Assembly: GCF_025770765.1 (NCBI RefSeq)
Contig: NZ_JANZKY010000020.1
Location: forward strand, 1-51,091
From: Propionivibrio soli
GTDB lineage: Bacteria > Pseudomonadota > Gammaproteobacteria > Burkholderiales > Rhodocyclaceae
DNA: 51,091 nucleotides
Direction of reading: 5' to 3'
The translations under genes and the position numbers were made by a program. The notes under the pieces are model-generated. The model saw only the letters and a program-made list of their open reading frames with translations. It had not been told where the DNA came from and ran no database searches. Shown here piece by piece: positions 6,748-15,347 of this stretch (the stretch's first letter is position 1; each line of letters opens with the position of its first letter).

Positions 6748-8443
6748 GGGTGGCGCTCCTTTCGGCGCTGGCGACAGGGCGGCGTGTTTCACGGCCGGCA
6801 TAAGCGCGCTCCTTGAATGGCGTGATGCCGAGCCGACGCACGGTATCTATGAAGCGTTCGGTTGGCGAACGCTGTTCGAGATACACGCCGATAAGTGCCT
6901 CGACGACTCCCGGTACGTCGACGGCCGAGAACGAGGGGCCGATCACCGTGCCGATGGCGGCATGGTTGCCCTGTTCGCCGCCGATCGTCACCTGATACCA
7001 CTCCTCGCCGTTCTTATCGATGCCGAGGACGCCGATCGCCGCCACGTGATGGTGGCCGCAGGAGTTCATGCAACCGGAGATATTGAGCGAGATGTCGCCA
7101 ATGTCGTAGAGATAGTCGAGATCGTCGAAGACGCGCTGCACGGCTTCGGCGATCGGCACCGACCGCGCGTTGGCGAGCGCGCATAGATCGCCGCCCGGGC
7201 AGCAGATGATGTCGGTGAGCAGACCAATGTTCGGGGTCGCGAGATTGTTCTTGCGCGCGACTTGCCAGATTGCATAGAGATCTCGCTCGCTAATATCGGG
7301 CAGGATGAGGTTCTGCTCGTGGCTAACACGCAACTCCCCGAAACCGAAGCGATCGGCCAGGTCGGCGGCGACGTCCATCTGTTCATCGGTGATGTCCCCA
7401 GGCGGTACGCCGGTTTTCTTTAGTGACAAAGTGACGGCGGCATAGCCGGGAACGCGGTGTGGATGCACGTTACGTTTAGCCCAAGCGGCGAAGGCTTTGT
7501 CCTGTGCCAGTCGATCGGCATGCGTCGCATCGTATCCCGGCAGCTTCTCGTAGGGAGGCGGAGCAAAATGCGCCGCGATGCGTTCGAATTCCTCGTCGGG
7601 CAGCGTGGCCGGCCCGTCTTTCAGGTGAGCCCACTCCGCCTCGACCTGGCGCGCGAATTCCTCAATGCCCAGCGCATTAACAAGAATCTTGATGCGCGCC
7701 TTATACAAGTTGTCGCGCCGTCCGTAGCGGTTGTAGACGCGCAGGATGGCTTCGAGATAGGTGAGCAGATGGCGTCGTGGCAGGAATTCTCGGACCACCT
7801 TGCCAAGTATCGGGGTGCGGCCGAGACCGCCGCCGACGAACACTTTGACGCCGATTTCGCTGTGTTCGTCCTTGAGCACTTCGAACCCGATGTCATGCGC
7901 TTGGATAACCGCGCGATCTTCGGCGGCAGCATTGACGGCAATCTTGAACTTGCGCGGCAGGAAGGCGAACTCCGGATGGAAGGTTGACCACTGGCGCAGG
8001 ACCTCGCAGTACGGGCGAGGGTCGGTGAGCTCGTCAGGAGCGATGCCGGCAAAGTGGTCGGTTGTGATGTTGCGGATGCAGTTGCCCGAGGTCTGGATCG
8101 CGTGCATCTGCACCGTTGCCAACTCGCCGAGGATTTCTGGCGTCTCGTCGAATTTCGGCCAGTTGAGCTGCATGTTCTGCCGCGTCGTGAAGTGGCCGTA
8201 GCTCTTGTCGTAGCGCCGCGATATCTCGGCGAGCTTGCGCAACTGGCCCGAGTTGAGTTGGCCGTAGGGGATGGCGATGCGCAGCATCGGCCCATGGCGC
8301 TGGATGTAGAGCCCGTTTTGCAGGCGCAGGGGCCGCAACTCGTCGTCGGAGAGCGTGCCGGCCAGGTTGCGTTCGATCTGGCCGCGGTATTGCGCGACCC
8401 GTTCGTCGATCAGGCGTTGGTCAATGGCGTCGTAACGGTACAT
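6740..8443 (-). CDS. cysI: Siroheme sulfite (nitrite/sulfite) reductase CysI
   Basis: Catalyses six-electron reduction of sulfite to sulfide. It has 567 residues with two ferredoxin-like half-domains and two siroheme-4Fe-4S domains. The cluster/siroheme ligands are Cys415-x5-Cys421 (CCPGGDLC) and Cys458-x3-Cys462 (GCMNSC). AAGGAA eight bases before the ATG supports the start. No cysJ is adjacent, so the donor is probably a ferredoxin or another flavoprotein. The family includes nitrite reductases; the cys neighbours favour sulfite as substrate. It appears to be the first reductive gene of the transcript, downstream of the exporter gene at 8465-9241. Confidence 0.94.
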   Translation of the reverse strand: MYRYDAIDQRLIDERVAQYRGQIERNLAGTLSDDELRPLRLQNGLYIQRHGPMLRIAIPYGQLNSGQLRKLAEISRRYDKSYGHFTTRQNMQLNWPKFDETPEILGELATVQMHAIQTSGNCIRNITTDHFAGIAPDELTDPRPYCEVLRQWSTFHPEFAFLPRKFKIAVNAAAEDRAVIQAHDIGFEVLKDEHSEIGVKVFVGGGLGRTPILGKVVREFLPRRHLLTYLEAILRVYNRYGRRDNLYKARIKILVNALGIEEFARQVEAEWAHLKDGPATLPDEEFERIAAHFAPPPYEKLPGYDATHADRLAQDKAFAAWAKRNVHPHRVPGYAAVTLSLKKTGVPPGDITDEQMDVAADLADRFGFGELRVSHEQNLILPDISERDLYAIWQVARKNNLATPNIGLLTDIICCPGGDLCALANARSVPIAEAVQRVFDDLDYLYDIGDISLNISGCMNSCGHHHVAAIGVLGIDKNGEEWYQVTIGGEQGNHAAIGTVIGPSFSAVDVPGVVEALIGVYLEQRSPTERFIDTVRRLGITPFKERAYAGRETRRPVASAERSATHA

Positions 8444-8464
8444 GAGATTCCTTTTTCTTGACGG

Positions 8465-9241
8465 CTACGCCGCGATCAGCTTTCCGCCGACGAGCATCAG
8501 CATCGTGGCGAGCAGCGGGCGTAGGACGCGTTCGGGGACTTTGGCTGCCGCGTGGCTGCCCAGCCAGATGCCGGGCAGCGATCCGAGCAACAGGCTGGCG
8601 AGCAATGAGAGATCGACGCTCCCGATGAGCCAATGCCCGATGCCGGCGACCAGGGTGAGCGGTACGGCGTGAGCGAGGTCGCTACCCACGATTCGGATGG
8701 CCGGGAAACGTGGGTAAAGGAAAAAGAGGACGGCAACACCGAGCGCTCCGGCGCCGACCGAGGAGATCGAAACCAGAACGCCGAGGAGCGTCCCAATGGC
8801 GACGGTGATGGGTGCCCGGAATTGCGTATGCGCCGCATCATCCGCATGGCTCAAGGCATAACCTATTAGTTTTTGGCGGAAGATGATCGCCACGGCCGTC
8901 AGCAGAAGAGCGACTCCGAGTGAGACTGAGATGAGATTAGTGACCTCGGGGCTCTGTTTCGGCAAATGCGAGATCGTCCAGATGGTCAGGGCGGAAGCCG
9001 GCAGGCTGCCTGCGGCGAGCAAGCCAGTAATACGCCAATCGACGTGACGCTTCCTCGCGTGTACCATCGTGCCCCCGGCCTTGGTGACCGCTGCATAAAG
9101 CAGGTCGGTGCCGACCGCCGTCGCCGGATGGACGCCGAACAGCAGTACCAGCAGCGGCGTCATCAGTGAGCCGCCGCCAACGCCGGTAAGTCCGACGATG
9201 CCACCGACGACGAAGCCAGAGAGGGTGTAGAGGTAGTCCAT
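8465..9241 (-). CDS. TauE/SafE-family sulfite or sulfonate exporter
   Basis: An integral membrane protein of 258 residues with about seven or eight hydrophobic segments arranged as two halves. The N-terminal GLTGVGGGSLMTPLL motif (about 18-32) and a related SSVGAGALGVAVL motif near the middle are the duplicated TauE/SafE signatures. Members export sulfite, sulfoacetate or related anions, and some import sulfate. Just upstream of cysI on the same strand, 21 bp away, and divergent from cysB, it could prevent toxic sulfite build-up or move sulfate. The direction is not decidable from sequence. Confidence 0.9.
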   Translation of the reverse strand: MDYLYTLSGFVVGGIVGLTGVGGGSLMTPLLVLLFGVHPATAVGTDLLYAAVTKAGGTMVHARKRHVDWRITGLLAAGSLPASALTIWTISHLPKQSPEVTNLISVSLGVALLLTAVAIIFRQKLIGYALSHADDAAHTQFRAPITVAIGTLLGVLVSISSVGAGALGVAVLFFLYPRFPAIRIVGSDLAHAVPLTLVAGIGHWLIGSVDLSLLASLLLGSLPGIWLGSHAAAKVPERVLRPLLATMLMLVGGKLIAA

Positions 9242-9371
9242 GGGGAACCGGGTCTGAAGTTGGAATTCATGCTAACAGCCGTCTCTTGCTCGAAAAAGAA
9301 TATCGGGTTAGATTGTTAGAACTGCTAGTTATTTATAACAAACCGGGTTTGACCCGCTTGCCTCTCACGTC
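9242..9371. promoter_or_regulatory. Divergent promoter region, exporter-cys operon / cysB
   Basis: This 130-bp gap separates the minus-strand TauE-cysI-DUF934-cysH-cysDN block from cysB on the plus strand. It holds an AT-rich core (about 9310-9345, TTATTTATAAC) unlike the surrounding GC-rich sequence. LysR regulators usually bind such divergent regions, so CysB control of both directions is likely. I could not fix a single CysB site by eye because its consensus is loose. Confidence 0.5.
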
Positions 9372-10319
9372 ATGAAACTGCGGCAGCTCAAATACCTCGT
9401 CGAAGTCGCCCGCCGGGGCCTCAACGTCTCGGAGGCCGCGGAGGCGCTTTACACGTCGCAACCGGGGGTCTCGAAACAGATCAAGCTCCTTGAGGACGAG
9501 TTGGGTGTGATCGTCTTCGAGCGCTCGGGAAAACGGCTTACGGCGGTCACCGAGCCGGGCCGACGCGTGCTGGAGATCGCCGAGCGCATCCTCAACGAGG
9601 CGGACAACATCAAGCGCGTGGGCGAGGAATACGCCGGCGGCGATTCCGGTAGCCTGGTGATTGCCACGACGCACACACAGGCCCGCTACGCGCTGCCGAC
9701 GGTGGTCAAAAGCTTCATGGAGCGTCATCGGAGGGTGCAATTGCAGATGCATCAAGGGAGCCCGACGCAGATCGCCGAGTGGACGGTCAATGGCGAAGCG
9801 AACATTGCCATCGCCACCGAAGCCCTCGACCAGTATCCCCAACTCGTCATGCTCCCTTGCTACCAATGGGGGCACAGCGTCGTCGCGCCTGAGGGCCACC
9901 CGATCCTCGCTGAGAAATCGCTCTCGCTGGCGACGCTTGCGCACTGGCCGTTGATTACCTACGACCCGCAGTTCGCCGGGCGGTCACGGATCAACCACGC
10001 ATTCGATCGGGCCGAACTGACGCCGAACATCGTTCTCACGGCGATCGATGCGGACGTAATCAAGACCTACGTCACGCTCGGTCTTGGTCTCGGAATCATC
10101 GCGAGCATGGCGTACGATCCGGCCCGCGATGCCGGATTGCAGGCCATGGACGTTGGCCATCTGTTCGGCTCTAACACAACGCGCATCGGGCTGAGGCGCG
10201 GAACGTATATCCGCCAGTACGAATACGATTTCATCGAGTTGTTTGCCTCACACCTCTCGCGTCGGGCGGTCGACATGGCGATGGCTGGCGCAGGAACCGA
10301 AGATGAATACCAACTTTGA
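9372..10319 (+). CDS. cysB: LysR-family sulfur regulator CysB
   Basis: A transcription factor that, with N-acetylserine or O-acetylserine as inducer, activates sulfate assimilation genes in enterics. It has 315 residues with the winged helix-turn-helix at 1-60 (MKLRQLKYLVEVARRGLNVS) and a two-lobed effector domain from about 93. It matches CysB/Cbl closely: TTHTQARYALP, QGSPTQIAEWT, and the C-terminal DYDFIE-like stretch. It is divergent from the exporter-cys block. The 3' end overlaps the next small gene by 17 bp. Confidence 0.95.
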   Translation: MKLRQLKYLVEVARRGLNVSEAAEALYTSQPGVSKQIKLLEDELGVIVFERSGKRLTAVTEPGRRVLEIAERILNEADNIKRVGEEYAGGDSGSLVIATTHTQARYALPTVVKSFMERHRRVQLQMHQGSPTQIAEWTVNGEANIAIATEALDQYPQLVMLPCYQWGHSVVAPEGHPILAEKSLSLATLAHWPLITYDPQFAGRSRINHAFDRAELTPNIVLTAIDADVIKTYVTLGLGLGIIASMAYDPARDAGLQAMDVGHLFGSNTTRIGLRRGTYIRQYEYDFIELFASHLSRRAVDMAMAGAGTEDEYQL

Positions 10320-10656
10320 TCCGCGTCGCGGCGGTCCGCAGGGGGTGATTGCCCAGGTTGTCGCCGTGATCGTTGGCGTGCTCGCGCTTGGCGCGGCCTT
10401 CATGTTTTCGCTCGTCGTTTTTGCTGTCGTTGCCGTCGCCGGTCTCGGTTTCTGGCTTTACTTCTGGTGGAAGACGCGGGCAGTGCGCAAAGCGCTCCGC
10501 GAACAGATGGAGGCGGCGCGTGGCATGTCGTCTGGCGGTGATTTCAAGACAGGCCAAACGTCCGGGCCGCAAGCTGGTGGCGACATCATTGAGGGCGAAT
10601 CGGTGCGCGTGGTTGAACCGGATAAGCGGCTCGATGAACGCGGCAACCGGGGTTAA
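10303..10656 (+). CDS. Small membrane protein downstream of cysB, unknown
   Basis: A 117-residue protein from the ATG at 10303, inside the last 17 bases of cysB. It has a hydrophilic N-terminus, one or two closely spaced membrane segments (about 16-52, IAQVVAVIVGVLALGAAFMF then FAVVAVAGLGFWLYFWW) and a charged cytoplasmic tail ending in EGESVRVVEPDKR. No family is recognised with certainty; short double-pass proteins of this shape are common behind cysB-like genes in betaproteobacteria. Overlap with cysB suggests co-translation. Function is unknown. Confidence 0.75.
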   Translation: MNTNFDPRRGGPQGVIAQVVAVIVGVLALGAAFMFSLVVFAVVAVAGLGFWLYFWWKTRAVRKALREQMEAARGMSSGGDFKTGQTSGPQAGGDIIEGESVRVVEPDKRLDERGNRG

Positions 10657-10663
10657 GGACCTG

Positions 10664-10691
10664 CCGGTTCCCAACCTCGCGAGAGAACCGG
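10664..10691. terminator. Weak hairpin between convergent genes
   Basis: CCGGTTC and GAACCGG, 14 bases apart, form a 7-bp stem in the short gap between the small membrane protein (plus) and the HDOD-GGDEF gene (minus). No T-run follows. It may act as a modest bidirectional terminator or be incidental. Confidence 0.3.
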
Positions 10692-10698
10692 ATACGGC

Positions 10699-12615
10699 CT
10701 AACGAGCCGCGACGACGCGATTTCGGCCGGTCTGCTTCGCTTGGTAGAGCGCGTTGTCTGCCGCCTGGATAAGGTCCTGGCTGTCTTCTTCCGTCCCCGT
10801 TGAAACCGCCACACCGACGCTCAGCGTGACCGAGATGCTTTGATCCTGCCAACGGAAATCGGTTTTCTCCACGATGCCGCGGATGCGTTCGCCGATCTGA
10901 GTGGCGATGCGCACATTGGCATTGGTGAGGATGGCGGCGAACTCTTCGCCGCCGTAACGAAACACCATGTCTTCCGAACGCGACGTACCGCGCAGGATCT
11001 CGGCCAGTTGCCGAAGGATCTCGTCGCCCGCCGCGTGGCCGTAGGTGTCGTTGATACGCTTGAAGTGGTCGATGTCGAGCATCAGGCAGGCGAGCGGGGA
11101 GCCGCTGGTCTGCGTGAAGCGCCATTCCGACGCGAGGAAGTCGAGGCCATTGCGCCGGTTGGGCAGTTGCGTCAGCGTGTCGGTTAGCGCGTCCTGTAGC
11201 AAGCGTTTCTGGGCCGAAGCGAATTCGTCGGTCGAACGCAGCACGCCCAGGCGCTCGCGGTGAATTTCCTCACGCAGCATCAGCATGCGGCCGGCGGTGT
11301 TGAGGTGCACGCGCAAGGCTTGCAGGTTGACGGGTTTGATCAAAACGTCGTCGGCCCCGGCAGTAAGCACGTCCGGGATACGGTCTTCGTCTTCCGGCGC
11401 GGCCAAGAGGAGGATGTATCCGTCCTTGCCGAGCGGCGTGCGGCGCAATGTCTTGCAAAAATCGGCCGGCTTGAAACCCGGCATCGACATGTCGGCGATG
11501 ATGATCTGCGCCGGGCGGCGCAGCGCTTGCTTGAGCCCGTCCGGGGTGTCGTCGACAAGCACCGGCTGGTGTCCCAGGCTGTCGATCTGCTGCATCAGCG
11601 GATTTAGGTCGGACGCGTGGATGCCAATCAGCTGTACGTTGAGGCTTGGCGGGCGAACGCGCCGGTTCTCGTTGTCCGGGCCCACTCCCATGCGCCGCAA
11701 CGGTGGGCTTGCCGCGAGAATTTCGGCAAACGGAGGGATGTCCTGCGTACGCACCTGCAGCTTGCTTCCCCATTCGCGCCACCGTTTGACGGTGCGGTCG
11801 ACCATCTCGTTCAAGGTATCGCCGCTGATACCGAGACGTGCCGCGCGGGCGAGCAAACTGGGCAAAAGACTCCAGCGGGATTCCTCGTCAACCATGCAGA
11901 TATGGGCGAGGGCACTCGCGAAACTCAACGAATGGGTTAGGGTCAGCACGCGTGAACCGTCCGCAAAGCCCGCCGCGTCGGGGTTCTCGTGGTGAAATGC
12001 CGCCTGGATGAGCACATCGGGCAGGCCCCACTCCTGCAGCATCGTCGCTGCCAGTTCCCGGTGGTCGAGCGAAAAACGCTCCTGTTCGAGACCGCCGATC
12101 TCGATGTTGCGTTCGCGCGCTTCAGTCAGCAGCGCGGAATACTCCTCCGGGAAAATCGCCGCCAGCGCGAGTTCGCCTACGCGGGCGAGCAACCCGATGG
12201 TAAAGATCTCTTCACTCGGAATCTGGGCGAAATGGGCAAGTTCCTGGCAGGCGATCCCGGTGGCCAGCGAATGGCCCCAAAAAGCGTCGTAGTCAAAAGC
12301 GGGGCATTGGCCGCTGCGATGACTGTGCATCACGGATAGGCCGATGACGAGGTCGCGTACCCGGAACGAGCCGAGTGCGACGATCGCGCGGGGCAGTGAG
12401 ACCATCGGTCGCGAGCGGCCGAACGCGGCCGCATTGGCGAAGTAGAGGATGCGTCCGGCGATTGCCGGGTCGGATTGGACGAGTTGTACGAGGTCAGCGA
12501 TCCGGAAGTCGTCGCGCTGCAGAAGACGAATGATGGACAACGCGACGCCTTTCGGGGAAGGCAGCTTGCCCGTGGCTTTCAGTGCAGCATATCGATCCGG
12601 GTCGACAAAACGCAT
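10699..12615 (-). CDS. HDOD-REC-GGDEF diguanylate cyclase
   Basis: A 638-residue cytoplasmic signalling protein. An HDOD domain spans about 18-215 and a receiver-like domain about 327-440, with the phospho-acceptor Asp375 (IIADMSMPG) and Lys427 (LIKPVN). A GGDEF domain spans about 470-635, with GGEEF at 555-559 and an inhibitory RxxD site (RSED, 546-549) five residues before it. The cyclase site looks intact, including FKRINDTYGH for substrate and metal, so it should make c-di-GMP with product feedback. No cognate kinase is next to it. It stands alone on the minus strand, about 135 bp downstream of the ICMT-like gene. Confidence 0.92.
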   Translation of the reverse strand: MRFVDPDRYAALKATGKLPSPKGVALSIIRLLQRDDFRIADLVQLVQSDPAIAGRILYFANAAAFGRSRPMVSLPRAIVALGSFRVRDLVIGLSVMHSHRSGQCPAFDYDAFWGHSLATGIACQELAHFAQIPSEEIFTIGLLARVGELALAAIFPEEYSALLTEARERNIEIGGLEQERFSLDHRELAATMLQEWGLPDVLIQAAFHHENPDAAGFADGSRVLTLTHSLSFASALAHICMVDEESRWSLLPSLLARAARLGISGDTLNEMVDRTVKRWREWGSKLQVRTQDIPPFAEILAASPPLRRMGVGPDNENRRVRPPSLNVQLIGIHASDLNPLMQQIDSLGHQPVLVDDTPDGLKQALRRPAQIIIADMSMPGFKPADFCKTLRRTPLGKDGYILLLAAPEDEDRIPDVLTAGADDVLIKPVNLQALRVHLNTAGRMLMLREEIHRERLGVLRSTDEFASAQKRLLQDALTDTLTQLPNRRNGLDFLASEWRFTQTSGSPLACLMLDIDHFKRINDTYGHAAGDEILRQLAEILRGTSRSEDMVFRYGGEEFAAILTNANVRIATQIGERIRGIVEKTDFRWQDQSISVTLSVGVAVSTGTEEDSQDLIQAADNALYQAKQTGRNRVVAAR

Positions 12616-12750
12616 TCAGCGGGTTCTCGATCATACATATGCTCATCTTAATCCGAACCCGTCATATCGCAACGCCGGCTGTAAGTGTATCTTTTCGTCG
12701 GGTTCTCACTGAACGGGGCCCGAGACACGAGCGCCAGTCCGGCGAGGTAG

Positions 12751-13212
12751 TTACAGCCAGCGGCGCACTTTCCTCATGTAGCTGTCGTATTCCGGCCCGA
12801 ATTTGGCGGCCAGAGCCCTTTCCTCGGGAGCAATTTGGAAACGGCTGATATAAAACACGAAGAAAATGGGACCGAGTCCCGCGAGCAGGTGCTGCAAACG
12901 GACCGCCCATGCAACGAGGATCAGCAGCAGCGCGAGATACATCGGATTGCGGCTGAAGCGATAGACGCCGTCGGTCACGAACGCGGTGGCTGATTCGGGG
13001 TGGTGTGGATTGATTGTGGTACGCAATCGGCGGAAGGAGAGCACGGCGCCAACGCCAAAAATGCCGGCGACCGCAATCAGCGCACTTACGATGACGGATT
13101 GTCCCGGAACCGGGTGGATGTAACCGGGAAAAAAGTCGGCGGTCCACCACATCGTAAGCGCACATCCCACGACGATGACGGGTGGAGGAACGCTGAGTTC
13201 GAGTGCTCTCAT
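12751..13212 (-). CDS. ICMT-like membrane methyltransferase family protein
   Basis: A 153-residue membrane protein with about four hydrophobic segments. The C-terminal half has the isoprenylcysteine methyltransferase/phospholipid methyltransferase signature: RTTINPHHPES, GVYRFSRNPMYLA (about 82-94) and EERALAAKFGPEYDSYMRKV. Bacterial members are presumed SAM-dependent methyltransferases of lipids or small molecules; substrates are mostly unknown. The start at 13212 overlaps the upstream gene's stop (ATGA), so it is coupled to the alginate-lyase-like gene. Upstream open sequence lies in that gene and is not part of this protein. Confidence 0.85.
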   Translation of the reverse strand: MRALELSVPPPVIVVGCALTMWWTADFFPGYIHPVPGQSVIVSALIAVAGIFGVGAVLSFRRLRTTINPHHPESATAFVTDGVYRFSRNPMYLALLLILVAWAVRLQHLLAGLGPIFFVFYISRFQIAPEERALAAKFGPEYDSYMRKVRRWL

Positions 13213-14324
13213 TGCAGGAGTTCCCAAGGTGCACGACGGTTCGTCGGCGGCAGGCCGATATGGCGGCTCGTTTCCTCCCAGCGCTGGTCCAGCCGAGATG
13301 CCAGCCAAAAAGCCAGACTCGCTCTTTCGGCCGAGAACGGGCCTTTGAATCCCGAAACCCCAGCCGCCGCGCGTTCGGCGTCGAAGCGGACGGTGGAGTG
13401 GGCGAACTCCTCATGTGTCTTTTCGCCCCTCGCATACGGCTCAAGCCATGCCAGCGTGCGAGTCAGGCTCTGGCCTTCCGGCCCGGCAACGCCAAACAAG
13501 GCTTGGCCATCGTGCTGTGCGAATAAGGCCGCTTCAAGGAGAGGCTCGATGCTATAGACCACATAGTGGATGGCGTCGCGTTCGTCAAAGTCGATCGATT
13601 CGCCGTTTGGCCGCAGGTTCCGCGTTATTTGCTCCTTGAACGCGGCCATCGCAACGGCGATGCGCTCGTTATCGCCACAGACGAGAGCGCCCATGACCGC
13701 CAACTTGACGCGATGGCTTTGCCAGTTGTTTGTCGACGTCTTGCGGTTAGCCGGCTGCGGTTGCAAATATCGCTGCGACATTGTGCAGGCGAAATTGCGC
13801 AGACGGGCGCGAAGTCCGGCTTCGAGGGTAGGTCCGATAAGATGGTCGGCGAGTAGCCATTCGCTGAGTCCAGTCTCATCGATCGGGTTGCCACTGATCC
13901 GGTAGGTATCCAGCCATGCCGTCAGGTATTGGCCAGCGCGCTCGGCGTAACGGCGTTCGTTGGTGGCTGCGAACGCTGCCGCAAGTTCCGAGATCCGAGT
14001 CCAATCACGCTTTGACTCGTTCGCCCGTCGGTATTCGGCCGTGGTGGGCAGGACTCCTTCGACATGGACGACGGGAAGCGGATCGGGCGGTTTGTTCATG
14101 GCGCCGTTCGCGGCGCGGCGTAGCTGCGCCATGTCGGACGGGGTGAGCAAAATGATCCGGCCTCCATTGGAAGCCATTCCTTTCGCCTCGGCGCCTGCTG
14201 CCTTCTCGCTTGCGCGAGACAACGATACGACGAGGTCGGCGGTACAGGCACCGACAACAGCGAGGGCTACTGCGAGTGCGAGGATGCGTTCCTTTGGCCG
14301 AAACCCTTGGAGCAGACTACCCAT
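13209..14324 (-). CDS. Alginate-lyase-family polysaccharide lyase
   Basis: A 371-residue exported or membrane-anchored protein. A hydrophobic stretch near residues 15-33 (LALAVALAVVGACTADLVVS) is a signal anchor or lipoprotein-like signal. The body resembles the alpha/alpha-toroid alginate lyase fold: ISELAAAFAATNERRYAERA, YLTAWLDTY, and TNNWQSHRVKLA (about 197-208), corresponding to the catalytic Asn/His segment, then NGESIDFDERDAIHYVVYSI. The family cleaves uronate polysaccharides by beta-elimination. No alginate biosynthesis genes are in the window, so the substrate may be another periplasmic or extracellular polymer. First gene of a two-gene operon. Confidence 0.78.
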   Translation of the reverse strand: MGSLLQGFRPKERILALAVALAVVGACTADLVVSLSRASEKAAGAEAKGMASNGGRIILLTPSDMAQLRRAANGAMNKPPDPLPVVHVEGVLPTTAEYRRANESKRDWTRISELAAAFAATNERRYAERAGQYLTAWLDTYRISGNPIDETGLSEWLLADHLIGPTLEAGLRARLRNFACTMSQRYLQPQPANRKTSTNNWQSHRVKLAVMGALVCGDNERIAVAMAAFKEQITRNLRPNGESIDFDERDAIHYVVYSIEPLLEAALFAQHDGQALFGVAGPEGQSLTRTLAWLEPYARGEKTHEEFAHSTVRFDAERAAAGVSGFKGPFSAERASLAFWLASRLDQRWEETSRHIGLPPTNRRAPWELLQ

Positions 14325-14326
14325 TT

Positions 14327-14357
14327 TTCCATTTCGGACGCGAATATTCCATTTCGG
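14327..14357. repeat. Two 11-bp direct repeats at the lyase/etfB divergent region
   Basis: TTCCATTTCGG occurs at 14327-14337 and again at 14347-14357, exactly 20 bp apart, i.e. on one face of the helix. The first copy ends 2 bp before the lyase start codon. The spacing fits a dimeric activator or repressor, or translational control in the leader. No regulator can be named. Confidence 0.6.
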
Positions 14358-14439
14358 GACGTGACCGCTGGCCGCTGCGTCGAGGCCCAGTGGGCTTCAG
14401 AGCCTCCTTCAACACAACGAAAAACGCTGAGAGCACGGT

Positions 14440-14468
14440 TTGACAGGCCTTCTGACGATCCGTATTCT
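14440..14468 (+). promoter_or_regulatory. sigma70 promoter for etfBA
   Basis: TTGACA (14440-14445), a 17-bp spacer and TATTCT (14463-14468): a full-consensus -35 with a four-of-six -10. It gives a leader of roughly 120 bases before etfB. The rest of the 272-bp gap (14325-14596) holds only the direct repeats noted separately. Confidence 0.75.
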
Positions 14469-14596
14469 CCGGCGTGCCTCGGAACAAAGCCGATTGTCCT
14501 GTCGGCTTCTCTTCATTGTCAAACTACTGGCTCAGAACCGAATGCGGGGTTGCGCACTCGAAGGGGGCGCATGCGTCAAGTTAAAGGAGATGTGAT

Positions 14597-15346
14597 TTGA
14601 AAGTCCTCGTTCCCGTCAAGCGCGTCGTTGATTACAACGTCAAGGTGCGTGTCAAGGCTGACGGTTCCGGCGTCGATACCGCCAACGTCAAAATGTCGAT
14701 GAACCCGTTCGACGAAATCGCCGTTGAAGAGGCCGTCCGCCTCAAGGAAGCCGGCGTGGCGACGGAAGTGATTGCCGTCTCGGTAGGTGTTGTGAATTGT
14801 CAGGAAACCCTGCGGACCGCCATGGCACTCGGCGCGGATCGCGCCATTCTGATTCAGACCGACGCCGAGCTGCAGCCGCTCGCCGTGGCTAAACTGCTTA
14901 AAGCCATATGCCAGAAGGAACAGCCGCAGATCGTGCTGTGCGGCAAGCAGGCCATTGACGACGACGCCAACCAGACGGGCCAGATGCTGGCTGCACTGAT
15001 GGGCTGGGCACAAGCCGCGTTTGCCTCGAAGGTTGCTGTGGCGGGCAACAAAGCCACCGTTACGCGTGAGATCGACGGCGGCACGGAGACGGTCGAAATC
15101 GCGCTGCCCGCCGTTGTGACCGCTGACTTGCGGCTCAACGAACCGCGCTATGCAACGCTGCCGAACATTATGAAAGCGAAAAAGAAGTCCCTCGACGTTG
15201 TGACTCCCGAAGCGCTCGGCGTCGACATCACACCGCGACTGAGAACACTGAAAGTCGCGGAGCCGCCCAAACGTGCGGCCGGCATAAAAGTGAGCAGCGC
15301 TGCGGAGTTGGTCGAGAAACTAAAGAACGAAGCCAGGGTGATTTGA
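14597..15346 (+). CDS. etfB: Electron transfer flavoprotein beta subunit
   Basis: The beta subunit of ETF, which accepts electrons from acyl-CoA and other dehydrogenases and passes them to ETF-quinone oxidoreductase. It has 249 residues and opens [17 protein letters not shown], with the AMP-binding region [16 protein letters not shown] (about 115-130) and the recognition loop [15 protein letters not shown] (about 192-206) that docks dehydrogenases. The start is TTG, decided by AAAGGAGA about eight bases upstream. etfA follows one base after the stop, and a strong sigma70 promoter lies upstream. Confidence 0.96.
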   Translation: MKVLVPVKRVVDYNVKVRVKADGSGVDTANVKMSMNPFDEIAVEEAVRLKEAGVATEVIAVSVGVVNCQETLRTAMALGADRAILIQTDAELQPLAVAKLLKAICQKEQPQIVLCGKQAIDDDANQTGQMLAALMGWAQAAFASKVAVAGNKATVTREIDGGTETVEIALPAVVTADLRLNEPRYATLPNIMKAKKKSLDVVTPEALGVDITPRLRTLKVAEPPKRAAGIKVSSAAELVEKLKNEARVI

Positions 15347-15347
15347 C

